A stretch of 64,000 nucleotides of DNA from a virus, in IMG/VR virus record IMGVR_UViG_3300031787_009175, positions 1-64,000 of that record; one strand, 5' to 3'. Below, piece by piece: positions 17,808-26,555 of the stretch (positions are counted from its first letter, which is position 1; every line of letters starts with the position of its first letter). The notes under the pieces were generated by a model. It was given only the letters and a program-made list of their open reading frames with translations. It searched no databases and was not told where the DNA came from. The translations under genes and the position numbers were made by a program.

Positions 17808-17835
17808 GGTAGAAGGTGAATTAACACCTCCTACC
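17808..17835 (-). terminator. Terminator after the tail sheath unit (bidirectional shape)
   Basis: An 11-bp stem GGTAGGAGGTG/CACCTTCTACC with one G-U pair and a 6-nt loop is followed on the minus strand by TTTTCTTATTT. The plus strand also carries a T-rich tail. It ends the unit containing the sheath and the 33-aa peptide. Confidence 0.8.
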
Positions 17836-17842
17836 TAACTTT

Positions 17843-17944
17843 TTATTTTGAAAGTTTAACCATTAATCTTTCTAATTGTTTTTCACTAATCATAATTGAT
17901 TTAGGTTTTTTTTTCGTTTCTTTCTTTTTTTCGTTCTCTTTCAT
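17843..17944 (-). CDS. 33-aa Lys-rich peptide with ISExQ motif
   Basis: An ORF of 33 codons starting 3 nt after the sheath stop and ending 7 nt before the terminator hairpin. It has a very basic N-terminus (KENEKKKETKKKPKS) and then IMISEKQLERLMVKLSK. The second half resembles the N-terminus of the 386-aa protein at 28096 (LIISESQYRKLI), which makes chance less likely. Tight packing between sheath and terminator supports translation. Role unknown: it may be a sheath accessory or a packaged peptide. Confidence 0.5.
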   Translation of the reverse strand: MKENEKKKETKKKPKSIMISEKQLERLMVKLSK

Positions 17945-17947
17945 AGT

Positions 17948-20900
17948 TTATATGTTTTCGAATGATGCTCCTGTTGGAGTTATGTAGAAAGTTATGTCTA
18001 TGAACTCAAGTGACCTTGTTGGTTTGATATAGATAGAACCAACCAATTGGTTTTTATCTAAATCTTCAGGTGAAGAAGAAACTGTGACTCTGAAGTCATA
18101 CAAACCTCTATCTCTTCTGATTGAGTCCAAAATTGGGTTCACAGAATCCAAGAACTGCTGTCTTACAACATCATCATTTTGTTCGAACAACAATCTAACA
18201 GAAACTGCAGAAATAAGTTTACGAGCTTGGAGTAACAACCTTCTAACGTTCAGTCTATCAAGAGCGGATTCAGCGATTTGTAAAGTTTTATTACCCCAAA
18301 TTACTGTTCCTACATCAGAGAATGTTGCGATAGGATTGACTCTTCCTTTATATAAGATATCTCTATCTTCTTGAGTAAGTTTCTTTCTTGCTTTAATAGC
18401 GTTTACAATACCTCTTGTATAACCCGCAGCTGCGAACCAAGGGAATGCGATGTTGTCCGTAAGGGCCAAGTTTCTTGTTACCTCCGCAGTTGGTGGAATA
18501 TAGATTTGTGTATTGTTTACCGTATCTCTTGTAAGAACCCAAGGATAGTAAGTTGCTGTATAATTTGAATCAATTCCCGAATTATACAAGTTATCTACCG
18601 CTTCTTCAGGTAAAATTTGGTCAGCCTCAAAACCTGATGTTGGAACAAACATATTGTAGTCAGGTGTCGTTGTTATATAAACAGAGTCCGCTCTGTTGAA
18701 CTCGACCATCTCGATTGCATTTTCTACCAAGTTAGAATTATTTACATAATCAATACCTGGTGTAACAAATACGTTTATATTTACCGCTTCAGGGTTAGAG
18801 AATGTTTGAATACCTAATAGGTATGCGTAGTAGTCAGTGTTAGCCCAATCAACAGAATTTTGACCTATAGTAATCTGACGGAAAGCTCCCCATCCTGTTG
18901 CGGTAGGGTATCTGTCACTTGCACAAGCTCCTTTTCTATAACCTGCCGCTCCTAATACAAATCTATCACTATTTGTTCTATATTCTCTGTATATATCCCA
19001 TCCATCGAAACCTCCAGCAGGAATCACAGTAAATTTACGTGAGAACAATTTGTAATAAGGACTTGTTGAATCTTCGGGTTCAGATTGGAAAGTTGCATCA
19101 CCCACATAAAATGCCGGTGTTCCCGATGTTGAGAAATTATCAGCGATTGTTATACCGCTAGCATTTTTGTCCATATGGAAACCTCTTGTTTTAGTTACCC
19201 AATTAGATGGTTCACCAGGACTACACAAGTCAATAACAGGTTGTTTTCCTTTATAATCGAAGAAATCTTCATCGAAACCTATTGATGTTGAGAATCCTAA
19301 ATAAGTTCTTCTAACATTATCACCTGAACTTCTTATCGTATCTTCAGCACCTGATGATGTACCGAATGGTGGATTATAAACAATTTCGCCAGGGAAATCA
19401 TATTTGGTTTTGAAAACAGGGAAAGGTGAAGTGTTTGAACTATATTGTCTTGTTTGGTATCCTTCGAATCCACAAGGTAGAGTATCGACAGATGCATCAA
19501 CATTAACCTCTAACATTATGTATTTGGATAGTAGTGCGTATTCACCATCTTTGGTCCCTACCTTTTTAGCCACATAACTATTAAGAGAAGGGTCCATACT
19601 ACAATTTGTGAATTTTTCCAAAACAACAGGATTACTATCTGTATCGTAAAAATCTCTTACAATCAAGTCGAAAGTCATATTTACGAATGACAGGTTAGCC
19701 ACTGATATCTTCAATTGTCTGTTCGCTGAATTACCGTCGGAAATCGTGATTATTTTGAATAATCTTGATACAGTGTCGCCCTCAAGTTCAGAAACTAACC
19801 AAGGAGTTTCAGGAGTTTGGTATTGTTCTAAATAATAACCAATCGAATCCAATTGACCACTTCTCGCACTATCCAAAGCCAAGACATTACAATTCAACCC
19901 TCTGATATAACCTTTATTATATCCATAGTTAAGTAATGTTTGATATCTTTCCTCAACAAATAAAGGAACTGTTGTTCTTGGTTTGTCAAAGTTAGAAAGA
20001 CCGAATACCTTTGTTATATAATTTGTATTTGATGTAGATAAAGAAGTTTCGAATGAGAAATTTTTACTATCGTTTGTAACACCCGAGATAACAAAAGTTG
20101 CTCTCGGATTCTTTGTTACACCTGAATATGCTCCTGTGCAGACCATTTTAACATCTGATGTTCCCGATACTTCATAAACAGCACCATCATCATCACCATA
20201 TGTTGCAAGACCTCTTGACCTAAGAGTTGCGACTACCATATTATCATATTCTGTGTATGATGTACCAGTATAGTAATACAAAACACCTGCTATAGTTCCC
20301 GAGTAACAAGTTGTTATTGTTCCTACGTTTCCTGAACCTGTATTACCGGTTGTGACTGGATTACAAGGATTTAGAATAGAAACATTTACTGTGTATGTTT
20401 TTGTTACGGTTCCATCCTCAGAAACCAAGGTATAAACAATACTTCCACCACTGAAGTTGTTTGAGGTCACTCCACTTTGTTGAGTCACACCTGAAACTGT
20501 AACACCCGTTGTGCAAGCACTAAAGTTAGATACGAGACCTGACAAAGAACTCACTGTTGTTGCAGAAGGTAAAACTACCGATATTGTATTATTATTGTAA
20601 TTTATACTACCTGAGGTTCCACTTATACTATAAGAGAAGAAATCCGCACAATTTGAAGCTGTAGATGTTTGAGTTAATGCTGTCACGGTTGTGTAGAAAG
20701 ACGTTCCCGAATATTCATTATTGCCGTTGTTGTTGAATAATGCGTAATACCAAGCGTCGTTCAGTCTTGAAGTCAAATCAGTATCGGTCAAATTAACATC
20801 AGGAACACTAAACACATTAGTTTCAGACGTATAAGCAGTAAGACCCGAGTAACCAGTTTCGGGTATAGAACCGAAATAATTTATTGATGTCGCACTTGTT

Positions 20901-21508
20901 GAATTAGAAGAAAGGATTGCAAAAACTTGATTCTTTATGTCTGATGATAATGTAGAAAAAGTCCCATTGAACTTTTCATATGTATCACCTAAAATACTTT
21001 GAATTGGTGTTGGGAAACTTGTTTGGAACCCAACCGATGAAGATGAATTATTACATCCTGTGAAAGTAACCGTGTAGGGAACTTCCAAATAATCAACACA
21101 AGTAGATTCACAATTTACCGTAACTGAACTAGTACAGTATAGATTCACAGTAAATGGGTCGACGTTGGCCACTGTCATAATTGACCAAGAAGGACCAGCG
21201 TCATATCCCGATAAACCAAGAACCCTTGTAACAAAAAGTTGATTAGATTGTTGTAAATAAGCCTTTGCAATATATGAGGCTTCATACTTTGGGATTTGAG
21301 TGTTCACAAATTTTTCAGGTGAAGTATCACCAAAATAAACTGTGAATTCATCAAAATCCCTGATAAATATTGGTTCGAATGCAGGACCTCTAAGAGTTTC
21401 ACCCACAATACCCAATGTCGTTACCCCAACACTTTGGGATACAAAACTCAAATCCACCTCTGATGTATACACCCCAGGCGAAACGAATACTTTTGAATTA
21501 GATGCCAT
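17948..21508 (-). CDS. 18: Contractile tail sheath protein, gp18-like, with large insertions
   Basis: 1186 aa against 659 in T4 gp18. The N-terminal sheath domain (about 1-115: VFVSPGVYTSEVDLSF, RDFDEFTVYFGD, YEASYIAKAYLQQS, LFVTRVLGLSGY) and the C-terminal core (about 850-1186: IYIPPTAEVTRNLALTD, FPWFAAAGYTRGIV, NVRRLLLQARKLI, LVGSIYIKPTRSLEFIDITF) are canonical. About 500 extra residues lie between them, including an Ig/cadherin-like domain at about 286-386 with 'TISVVLPSATTVSSL...VSGVTQQSG...YTLVSEDGTVTKTYTV'. Such insertions sit on the outside of sheath subunits. The gene heads a leftward unit with an ATATTTAT element 34 nt upstream and ends at a strong terminator. Confidence 0.93.
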   Translation of the reverse strand: MASNSKVFVSPGVYTSEVDLSFVSQSVGVTTLGIVGETLRGPAFEPIFIRDFDEFTVYFGDTSPEKFVNTQIPKYEASYIAKAYLQQSNQLFVTRVLGLSGYDAGPSWSIMTVANVDPFTVNLYCTSSVTVNCESTCVDYLEVPYTVTFTGCNNSSSSVGFQTSFPTPIQSILGDTYEKFNGTFSTLSSDIKNQVFAILSSNSTSATSINYFGSIPETGYSGLTAYTSETNVFSVPDVNLTDTDLTSRLNDAWYYALFNNNGNNEYSGTSFYTTVTALTQTSTASNCADFFSYSISGTSGSINYNNNTISVVLPSATTVSSLSGLVSNFSACTTGVTVSGVTQQSGVTSNNFSGGSIVYTLVSEDGTVTKTYTVNVSILNPCNPVTTGNTGSGNVGTITTCYSGTIAGVLYYYTGTSYTEYDNMVVATLRSRGLATYGDDDGAVYEVSGTSDVKMVCTGAYSGVTKNPRATFVISGVTNDSKNFSFETSLSTSNTNYITKVFGLSNFDKPRTTVPLFVEERYQTLLNYGYNKGYIRGLNCNVLALDSARSGQLDSIGYYLEQYQTPETPWLVSELEGDTVSRLFKIITISDGNSANRQLKISVANLSFVNMTFDLIVRDFYDTDSNPVVLEKFTNCSMDPSLNSYVAKKVGTKDGEYALLSKYIMLEVNVDASVDTLPCGFEGYQTRQYSSNTSPFPVFKTKYDFPGEIVYNPPFGTSSGAEDTIRSSGDNVRRTYLGFSTSIGFDEDFFDYKGKQPVIDLCSPGEPSNWVTKTRGFHMDKNASGITIADNFSTSGTPAFYVGDATFQSEPEDSTSPYYKLFSRKFTVIPAGGFDGWDIYREYRTNSDRFVLGAAGYRKGACASDRYPTATGWGAFRQITIGQNSVDWANTDYYAYLLGIQTFSNPEAVNINVFVTPGIDYVNNSNLVENAIEMVEFNRADSVYITTTPDYNMFVPTSGFEADQILPEEAVDNLYNSGIDSNYTATYYPWVLTRDTVNNTQIYIPPTAEVTRNLALTDNIAFPWFAAAGYTRGIVNAIKARKKLTQEDRDILYKGRVNPIATFSDVGTVIWGNKTLQIAESALDRLNVRRLLLQARKLISAVSVRLLFEQNDDVVRQQFLDSVNPILDSIRRDRGLYDFRVTVSSSPEDLDKNQLVGSIYIKPTRSLEFIDITFYITPTGASFENI

Positions 21509-21542
21509 TTAGTAGAAATTTTTTATTTTTATTTATTTTCCT

Positions 21543-21550
21543 ATAAATAT
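21543..21550 (-). promoter_or_regulatory. Candidate late-gene element for the sheath gene
   Basis: ATATTTAT on the minus strand, 34 nt before the sheath ATG. It is mirrored by the same element for the divergent regulator gene 35 bp away. Confidence 0.4.
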
Positions 21551-21584
21551 TCTAAACAAAACCAAAAACTTTACTTGTCACAAA

Positions 21585-21592
21585 ATATTTAT
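21585..21592 (+). promoter_or_regulatory. Candidate late-gene element for the accessory cassette
   Basis: ATATTTAT on the plus strand, 35 nt before the ATG of the ribbon-helix-helix gene, in the 119-bp divergent spacer with the sheath gene. Confidence 0.35.
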
Positions 21593-21627
21593 AAATTAGG
21601 TAGAATATTTTCTGCCTTTATTATCTT

Positions 21628-21792
21628 ATGGATTCTAAGGACTCAGAAATTAAAAATTTAAAGATTTCCAAAGAGGTTCACGATATATTAAAGAGATATT
21701 GTGACAAACGAGGTATAAAAATTTATCGTTTCTTGGAAAGTATTATTCGTGAAAAGTGTGAAGAAAAAAAAGATATTTATGGTGAAAAATGA
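21628..21792 (+). CDS. Small ribbon-helix-helix-like DNA-binding protein
   Basis: 54 aa. The pattern LKISKEVHDILKRYCDKRG (strand then first helix) followed by IKIYRFLESIIREKCEEKK (turn and second helix) fits Arc/CopG/MetJ-type ribbon-helix-helix repressors, whose N-terminal strand pairs across a dimer to enter the major groove. Its stop overlaps the start of the secreted protein gene in ATGA, so the two form one unit. It may regulate its own cassette or the divergent sheath promoter. The fold is supported by pattern only. Confidence 0.65.
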   Translation: MDSKDSEIKNLKISKEVHDILKRYCDKRGIKIYRFLESIIREKCEEKKDIYGEK

Positions 21793-23153
21793 AATTATTT
21801 AAATCCATCATATTAATATTGATATTATCCAATCACACGAACTTGTTCGGACAAGGTTCGAACACTTGTACTGGTGCTTTATCTAATCAAGTCACACTCC
21901 CTTTTTTTACAAATAACCAAACTACCTGTGGTGACCTGAATGATTATACGGGATTGAACGCTTGTGCAACAACAACAAGTGGAAATTACTACGGAGGTCA
22001 AGATTGGTTATATAGTTTTACACCACCACAAGATGGATTAATTAACATAACTTTAAACGATATAGTATCAACAGGATTTGCATATCCAAGTATATCATTG
22101 TTAACATCTTGTCCAGGAACTGCAGGAGCATGTTTGGGCTTTGTATTATGCGACCCAACACAAGGAGGTGGTTCATTAGTCAGACAAGTCCAAGGAGGTC
22201 AAACATACTATGTATTAATAGATGCGTTCACTTGGTCTAATTTTTTTTCAAATTGCTACCAATTTGACCTAAGTATAAACTTAACAACTGTTATTCCACA
22301 ACAAGGTTGTAATAACATTAATTTTAACTCAGGAACTTTCAATGGATGGTATGGAACTACCGGTTTATCAACAATGTCACCTAATGGGTCTCCAACACCT
22401 AACTACAACTCCAACTCAATTGGTATCGTAAATGGTAGACATACAATAATGACAGGTGGAAATGACCCATGTGGTGGATTTCCAAGGGTTGACCCACTTG
22501 GTAGTCCTCGTTCTGTAAGGTTAGGGAACAATAATGTTAATTCAGAGGCAGAACAACTTATTCAAACATTTATGGTTACCTCAACTAATAATAGTTTTAC
22601 ATATAGATATGCTGTTGTTTTTGAAGACCCTGGCCATAACTCAAATGAACAACCTTTTTTTAGGGCATTATTAAGAGACCAAAACGGAAATGTAATTCCT
22701 TGTTCAGAATTCGTTGTTTCAGCGGCAGGAAATCTACCTGGATTCTTCAATTCAGTTACTTGTTCAGGTGTTGTATATAAGCCTTGGAGTTCGGTAAATG
22801 TTGATTTAACAAACTATATCGGACAATCGGTAACTGCCGAATTCACAACAGGAGATTGTAGTCAAGGGGCTCATTATGGGTATGCCTATATTGATGCAGA
22901 ATGTTCACCATCCGTATTACAATTATTACCTGATACTATTTGTCTTGGTGAAAGTATTACGTTAAACGCCCCGCCTGGTTATCAATCATATCAGTGGTTA
23001 CCAGGTAATGAAACCACACAAAGTATAACAGTAACACCGAACAACACAACTAACTATCAATTAAATTTGACCGCATTTAATGGTTGTGTCACCTCCACCC
23101 AAGTCCCAATTACAGTTATCCCATATCCCACGGTAAGTGTTTTTACTAATTAA
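21789..23153 (+). CDS. Secreted Bacteroidota-type protein with signal peptide and Ig/PKD-like domain
   Basis: 454 aa. Residues 1-21 are a clear Sec signal peptide (MKLFKSIILILILS, then NLFGQ). Residues about 25-165 form a beta-sandwich like bacterial pre-peptidase C-terminal domains, typical of secreted Bacteroidota proteins (QDWLYSFTPPQDGLINITL, GGQTYYVLIDAF). Residues about 170-375 resemble a MAM or carbohydrate-binding-type module, and about 378-450 an Ig/PKD-like repeat (PDTICLGESITLNAPPGY, YQWLPGNETTQSITVTPN). No C-terminal type IX sorting domain follows; the protein ends abruptly and its last 8 bp overlap the stop of the convergent gp15-like gene, so it looks truncated. It is on the strand opposite to the tail genes around it. 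Probably acquired from a host and acting outside the cell or on the virion. Confidence 0.75.
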   Translation: MKLFKSIILILILSNHTNLFGQGSNTCTGALSNQVTLPFFTNNQTTCGDLNDYTGLNACATTTSGNYYGGQDWLYSFTPPQDGLINITLNDIVSTGFAYPSISLLTSCPGTAGACLGFVLCDPTQGGGSLVRQVQGGQTYYVLIDAFTWSNFFSNCYQFDLSINLTTVIPQQGCNNINFNSGTFNGWYGTTGLSTMSPNGSPTPNYNSNSIGIVNGRHTIMTGGNDPCGGFPRVDPLGSPRSVRLGNNNVNSEAEQLIQTFMVTSTNNSFTYRYAVVFEDPGHNSNEQPFFRALLRDQNGNVIPCSEFVVSAAGNLPGFFNSVTCSGVVYKPWSSVNVDLTNYIGQSVTAEFTTGDCSQGAHYGYAYIDAECSPSVLQLLPDTICLGESITLNAPPGYQSYQWLPGNETTQSITVTPNNTTNYQLNLTAFNGCVTSTQVPITVIPYPTVSVFTN

Positions 23154-24189
23154 TTTGAGTGGTAAATGTCAACGAAGAATCTAAATTTGAATCTGTCTTA
23201 GTTACAACCATTCGGACTGAATCTCCGGTATTCAAAAGTATGGTGGATAAAGACTGACCATAATAGTTATTGTTTATATACACGTCGTATGAGGAAACAT
23301 TTACATCCCCCACAAAAGATAGTGAAACATTCAATTCGAAAATTTTTGTAACCTCTGTGGTACCTGATGGAAAATTATAGGTCGAATCGTAAATATTAGG
23401 ATTCGAATTAAGTTTATTCTTTGTTGACCTTTTTGATTTACTTGTGTCAATTTCCAAAACCTGTATCAATCTATTCACAGCGGGAGACACTGTGAACTCA
23501 TTCTCATCTATCAGAAATCCCTGTAATAAAAATTCGTAGCTTTGCACATAATACTTTCTCTTATCCAAATCCATCACAGATTCATCGGTAATGTTATTCC
23601 AAATAATTGGAATATAATGCCCCTTAATCGTTGCGTAAGCCTGTCTAGAAGCGAATTTATCTAAAACCAATTTGTTGAATTGATTTAATTCTCTCATCCT
23701 ATTACAGATTATTTTAACTTGGTATGTTATGTCAACAGGTATTGGTTGGGGTATTTTATATACATCAGCACCCAATCTATTACCATCCCAAGAAGGGACC
23801 GTGGCATAAAAATATTGTCGTTTGTTTGGTATGTTATATTTGGTTGATGGATTAGTTCCGAACTTGACCTCAGGAACTCTAACGGTAGTAACAAAGGGTG
23901 GTTTCACGTTGAAGTCTAAATCCACAAAGTTCCAAGTTTCGGTGAATTGGGCCCAATTTTGTGTGGTTATAATTATGTCGACCACAGGCACCGTAACACC
24001 ATCAACTGATAAATTCAATTCGTCTTTAACAAAATCCAAGAAACCCCTATCCAGGTCTGCGTGTAAAATAGATTTAGGTAAGAATGTCCCATCTTGATTA
24101 ATTTTTTGTAATAACTCTTCACGTCTTGGATATAACGTTTTTGAAGTCGTTAATGGTAAATTTTTTTTAATTTTTTTTGGAAATCCCAT
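23146..24189 (-). CDS. 15: Tail terminator / sheath stabiliser, gp15-like
   Basis: 347 aa against 272 in T4 gp15. The central block shows the family pattern: PIPVDITYQVKIICNRMRELNQFNKLVLDKF resembles the T4 gp15 'yELsiftRyeDdm.qIveqIlp.F', followed by a strand region and YEFLLQGFLIDENEFTVSPAVNRLI, where T4 has the 'w.LtFeVng.myP' segment. gp15 caps the tail and stabilises the sheath before head joining. The C-terminal 70 residues add an Ig-like tail (LNVSLSFVGDVNVSSYDVYI). It starts 1 nt after the next gene's stop (24191), consistent with a neck/tail-completion pair. Its 3' end overlaps the convergent secreted-protein gene. Confidence 0.65.
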   Translation of the reverse strand: MGFPKKIKKNLPLTTSKTLYPRREELLQKINQDGTFLPKSILHADLDRGFLDFVKDELNLSVDGVTVPVVDIIITTQNWAQFTETWNFVDLDFNVKPPFVTTVRVPEVKFGTNPSTKYNIPNKRQYFYATVPSWDGNRLGADVYKIPQPIPVDITYQVKIICNRMRELNQFNKLVLDKFASRQAYATIKGHYIPIIWNNITDESVMDLDKRKYYVQSYEFLLQGFLIDENEFTVSPAVNRLIQVLEIDTSKSKRSTKNKLNSNPNIYDSTYNFPSGTTEVTKIFELNVSLSFVGDVNVSSYDVYINNNYYGQSLSTILLNTGDSVRMVVTKTDSNLDSSLTFTTQIN

Positions 24190-24190
24190 T

Positions 24191-24703
24191 TTATAATCCT
24201 CTAAATTCGTTATCCGTTACAGGAGCGGCCGTTATTGTTCGGTAAAAGGGTTTGTATCCTGCATAAGTATGTTTATTATCTGAAACAACACGACCATCAT
24301 CAGTCACCGTATAGTATCTAACACGGGACTCGGATTCGTAATAACCTATATAATCACCAAAGGCGATGTCAATACCAAGTTCCTGTAAGTGTTTAGTATA
24401 TACTGAAACTTTTAAATTACCTGGCTCAGTTTGTTCTATCTTTGAATTACCATAAGCCTTTGCTGTTGGAGCCGCAACCTGAACATAACCTTTGAATTCA
24501 ATTGGAGGGTCAAACTGAATTCCGTCTTTAAGGGTTTCTCCGTATACATCATCTTTTTTTGTTTTGATTCTGTTGACACGATATAATACCAAAGTGAAGT
24601 TCATATCACCCTCCAACCACTCTGAACCCATACCGATGTCCAAATCGTAGTCTTCGGCTCCAAAAAATTTACCTAATCTTGTAATTGGGACTTTCTTAGC
24701 CAT
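24191..24703 (-). CDS. Neck protein, possibly gp14-like
   Basis: 170 aa. Visible features are NFTLVLYRVNRIKTKKDDVYGETLKDGIQF with PPIEFKGYVQV, then KVSVYTKHLQELGIDIAFGDYIGYYE and RYYTVTDDGRV. The 'yRvN.iktkkDdvYGE...k' segment resembles T4-like gp14 neck proteins, which join the portal/gp13 to the tail, although T4 gp14 is longer (256 aa). Operon context with the gp15-like gene supports a head-to-tail junction role. An ATATTTAT element lies 7 nt upstream. Orthology is uncertain. Confidence 0.55.
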   Translation of the reverse strand: MAKKVPITRLGKFFGAEDYDLDIGMGSEWLEGDMNFTLVLYRVNRIKTKKDDVYGETLKDGIQFDPPIEFKGYVQVAAPTAKAYGNSKIEQTEPGNLKVSVYTKHLQELGIDIAFGDYIGYYESESRVRYYTVTDDGRVVSDNKHTYAGYKPFYRTITAAPVTDNEFRGL

Positions 24704-24710
24704 AATATTG

Positions 24711-24718
24711 ATAAATAT
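24711..24718 (-). promoter_or_regulatory. Candidate late-gene element ATATTTAT
   Basis: ATATTTAT on the minus strand, 7 nt before the neck gene ATG, inside the 52-bp divergent spacer with the helicase. Confidence 0.35.
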
Positions 24719-24755
24719 TTACTCATTTCTTATTTTTAGTTATAAAACTATTTTT

Positions 24756-26510
24756 TTGGAAAACCTAATCTCAATAGAACAAAAGGCGATTGATATTTTA
24801 TCCTCCTATGAAGGAGGCAATAATTTTATATTGAGATTAAAACAACAACATTTGGTTAATAAAAAGTTCTTTCCAACAAGAACACAATCTGATTATATAA
24901 TTACATACCATAACGAAAAACCAAAGGTTGCCAAAAAGTGGGTTGATTTGGACCCCTATTTTGCAAGAAAGTTTGCGGATGAAAAATTGTTTCGTGAGAT
25001 TCCTGATAAAATCTATGTTGAGAAACTATTGGTAGAAAAGGAGAAATCCTACCATATTTGGGGTAAGTTTTTTGAATCAGAACATTTAAGTGACTTTTGG
25101 GTTCCAAAAGGTGCCTTAATTAAAACACACACCATAGAAAAAGTTGATATTGATTACTCAAAATACAGTAATAGACCACCACTTTCACATCAAAAAGAAG
25201 CGATTGAGAAATTGGCAGGAAGTAAAAGATTTATATTGGCAGATGATATGGGTTTGGGTAAAACAACATCAACAATTATCGCCGCTTTAGAGTCAGGAGC
25301 GAAAAAAGTATTAATCATTTGTCCCGCATCACTTAAAATAAATTGGTCAAGAGAAATTGAGAACTACACCGACAAATCAATTTATATATGTGAGGGTAAG
25401 AATTTTTCATCTGACCACGATTTTGTTATCGTTAATTACGATATCATCAAAAACTTTCACGACATTAAAGATAAAGAAACCTCACAAATTATTAATTCAA
25501 AATTTGATTTGGTTATCATAGACGAAGCCCATTACATTAAAAATTCACAGGCACAAAGAACAAAACTTATAAATCATTTTGTTAAGAATATTAATAGAGT
25601 GTGGTTATTAACAGGAACTCCGATTACATCTCGTCCAATTGATTATTATAATTTATTATCTTTGGTTGAGTCCCCTGTCGCTCAAAATTGGATGGCTTAT
25701 GTGATTCGTTTTTGTGAGGGTTATCAGTTTAGAGCAGGTCAAAGAAAAGTGTGGAACGTAAACGGAGCGTCTAATTTGGATGAACTTCGTGAGAGAACCT
25801 CAAAACAAATACTTCGTAGATTAAAAACTGATGTGTTAGATTTACCTGAAAAGATTATAAATCCTGTTTATTTGAGATTAAAATCACGGGAGTATGAAAA
25901 TCTTATGGGTGAGTATTTTGATTGGTTTAGAAATAATAAAGAGGAATCATCATCTCTTACAGTTCAGTTCTCAAAACTGATGAAAGTAAGACAGGTAATC
26001 GCAGAAGAAAAGGTTTCTCAAACAATCGAACTTGCAGAAAACATTTTAGAACAAGGTAAGAAAGTTATTATTTTTTCAAACTTTACTGAACCACTCAAAC
26101 GGATTCACGAACACTTCGGTAAGATGTCTGTTTACTTGGATGGTTCTACTACCAAACCAGCAAGACAAAAGGCCGTTGATGATTTTCAAGATAACGACAA
26201 GGTTAAAGTTTTTTGTGGGAACATAAAAGCCGCAGGTGTTGGTATCACACTCACATCCGCTGAAGTTGTAATATTTAATGACTTATCTTTTGTTCCGTCG
26301 GACCATTCACAAGCGGAAGATAGGGCTTACAGATACGGTCAAAAAAATAGTGTTTTAGTTTATTATCCCTTGTTTGAAAATACCATAGAAGGTGCTATAT
26401 ATGACATCTTAATTAGGAAAAAAGGGATATTTGAAACTGTAATGGGGGACAACTTAGACAAGGGTAGTGTAGCCGAACTAATACTCAATTCAATCAATGG
26501 TCACGAATAA
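24756..26510 (+). CDS. SNF2-family DNA helicase/translocase (SMARCAL1-like)
   Basis: 584 aa from TTG 24756. No ATG is available before the core; a TTG at 24708 would add 16 hydrophobic residues that look non-native. Superfamily 2 motifs are complete: ADDMGLGKTT (motif I, about 161-170), ICPASLKINW (Ia), IIDEAHYIKN (DEAH, about 255), LLTGTPITS (III), VIIFSNFTEPL (IV), GITLTSAEVVIFND (V) and QAEDRAYRYGQ (VI, about 520-530). The 'DRayRyGQ' form is typical of SNF2 proteins such as SMARCAL1/HARP that reanneal or remodel DNA forks. It may stand in for T4 UvsW. It is divergent from the neck gene and followed after 45 bp by the SOD fusion gene. Confidence 0.88.
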   Translation: MENLISIEQKAIDILSSYEGGNNFILRLKQQHLVNKKFFPTRTQSDYIITYHNEKPKVAKKWVDLDPYFARKFADEKLFREIPDKIYVEKLLVEKEKSYHIWGKFFESEHLSDFWVPKGALIKTHTIEKVDIDYSKYSNRPPLSHQKEAIEKLAGSKRFILADDMGLGKTTSTIIAALESGAKKVLIICPASLKINWSREIENYTDKSIYICEGKNFSSDHDFVIVNYDIIKNFHDIKDKETSQIINSKFDLVIIDEAHYIKNSQAQRTKLINHFVKNINRVWLLTGTPITSRPIDYYNLLSLVESPVAQNWMAYVIRFCEGYQFRAGQRKVWNVNGASNLDELRERTSKQILRRLKTDVLDLPEKIINPVYLRLKSREYENLMGEYFDWFRNNKEESSSLTVQFSKLMKVRQVIAEEKVSQTIELAENILEQGKKVIIFSNFTEPLKRIHEHFGKMSVYLDGSTTKPARQKAVDDFQDNDKVKVFCGNIKAAGVGITLTSAEVVIFNDLSFVPSDHSQAEDRAYRYGQKNSVLVYYPLFENTIEGAIYDILIRKKGIFETVMGDNLDKGSVAELILNSINGHE

Positions 26511-26524
26511 TTCAAATTAAAAGG

Positions 26525-26532
26525 ATATTTAT
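26525..26532 (+). promoter_or_regulatory. Candidate late-gene element ATATTTAT
   Basis: ATATTTAT on the plus strand, 23 nt before the ATG of the SOD fusion gene, inside the 45-bp gap after the helicase. Confidence 0.35.
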
Positions 26533-26555
26533 GATAACGAACATATAATTTTATA

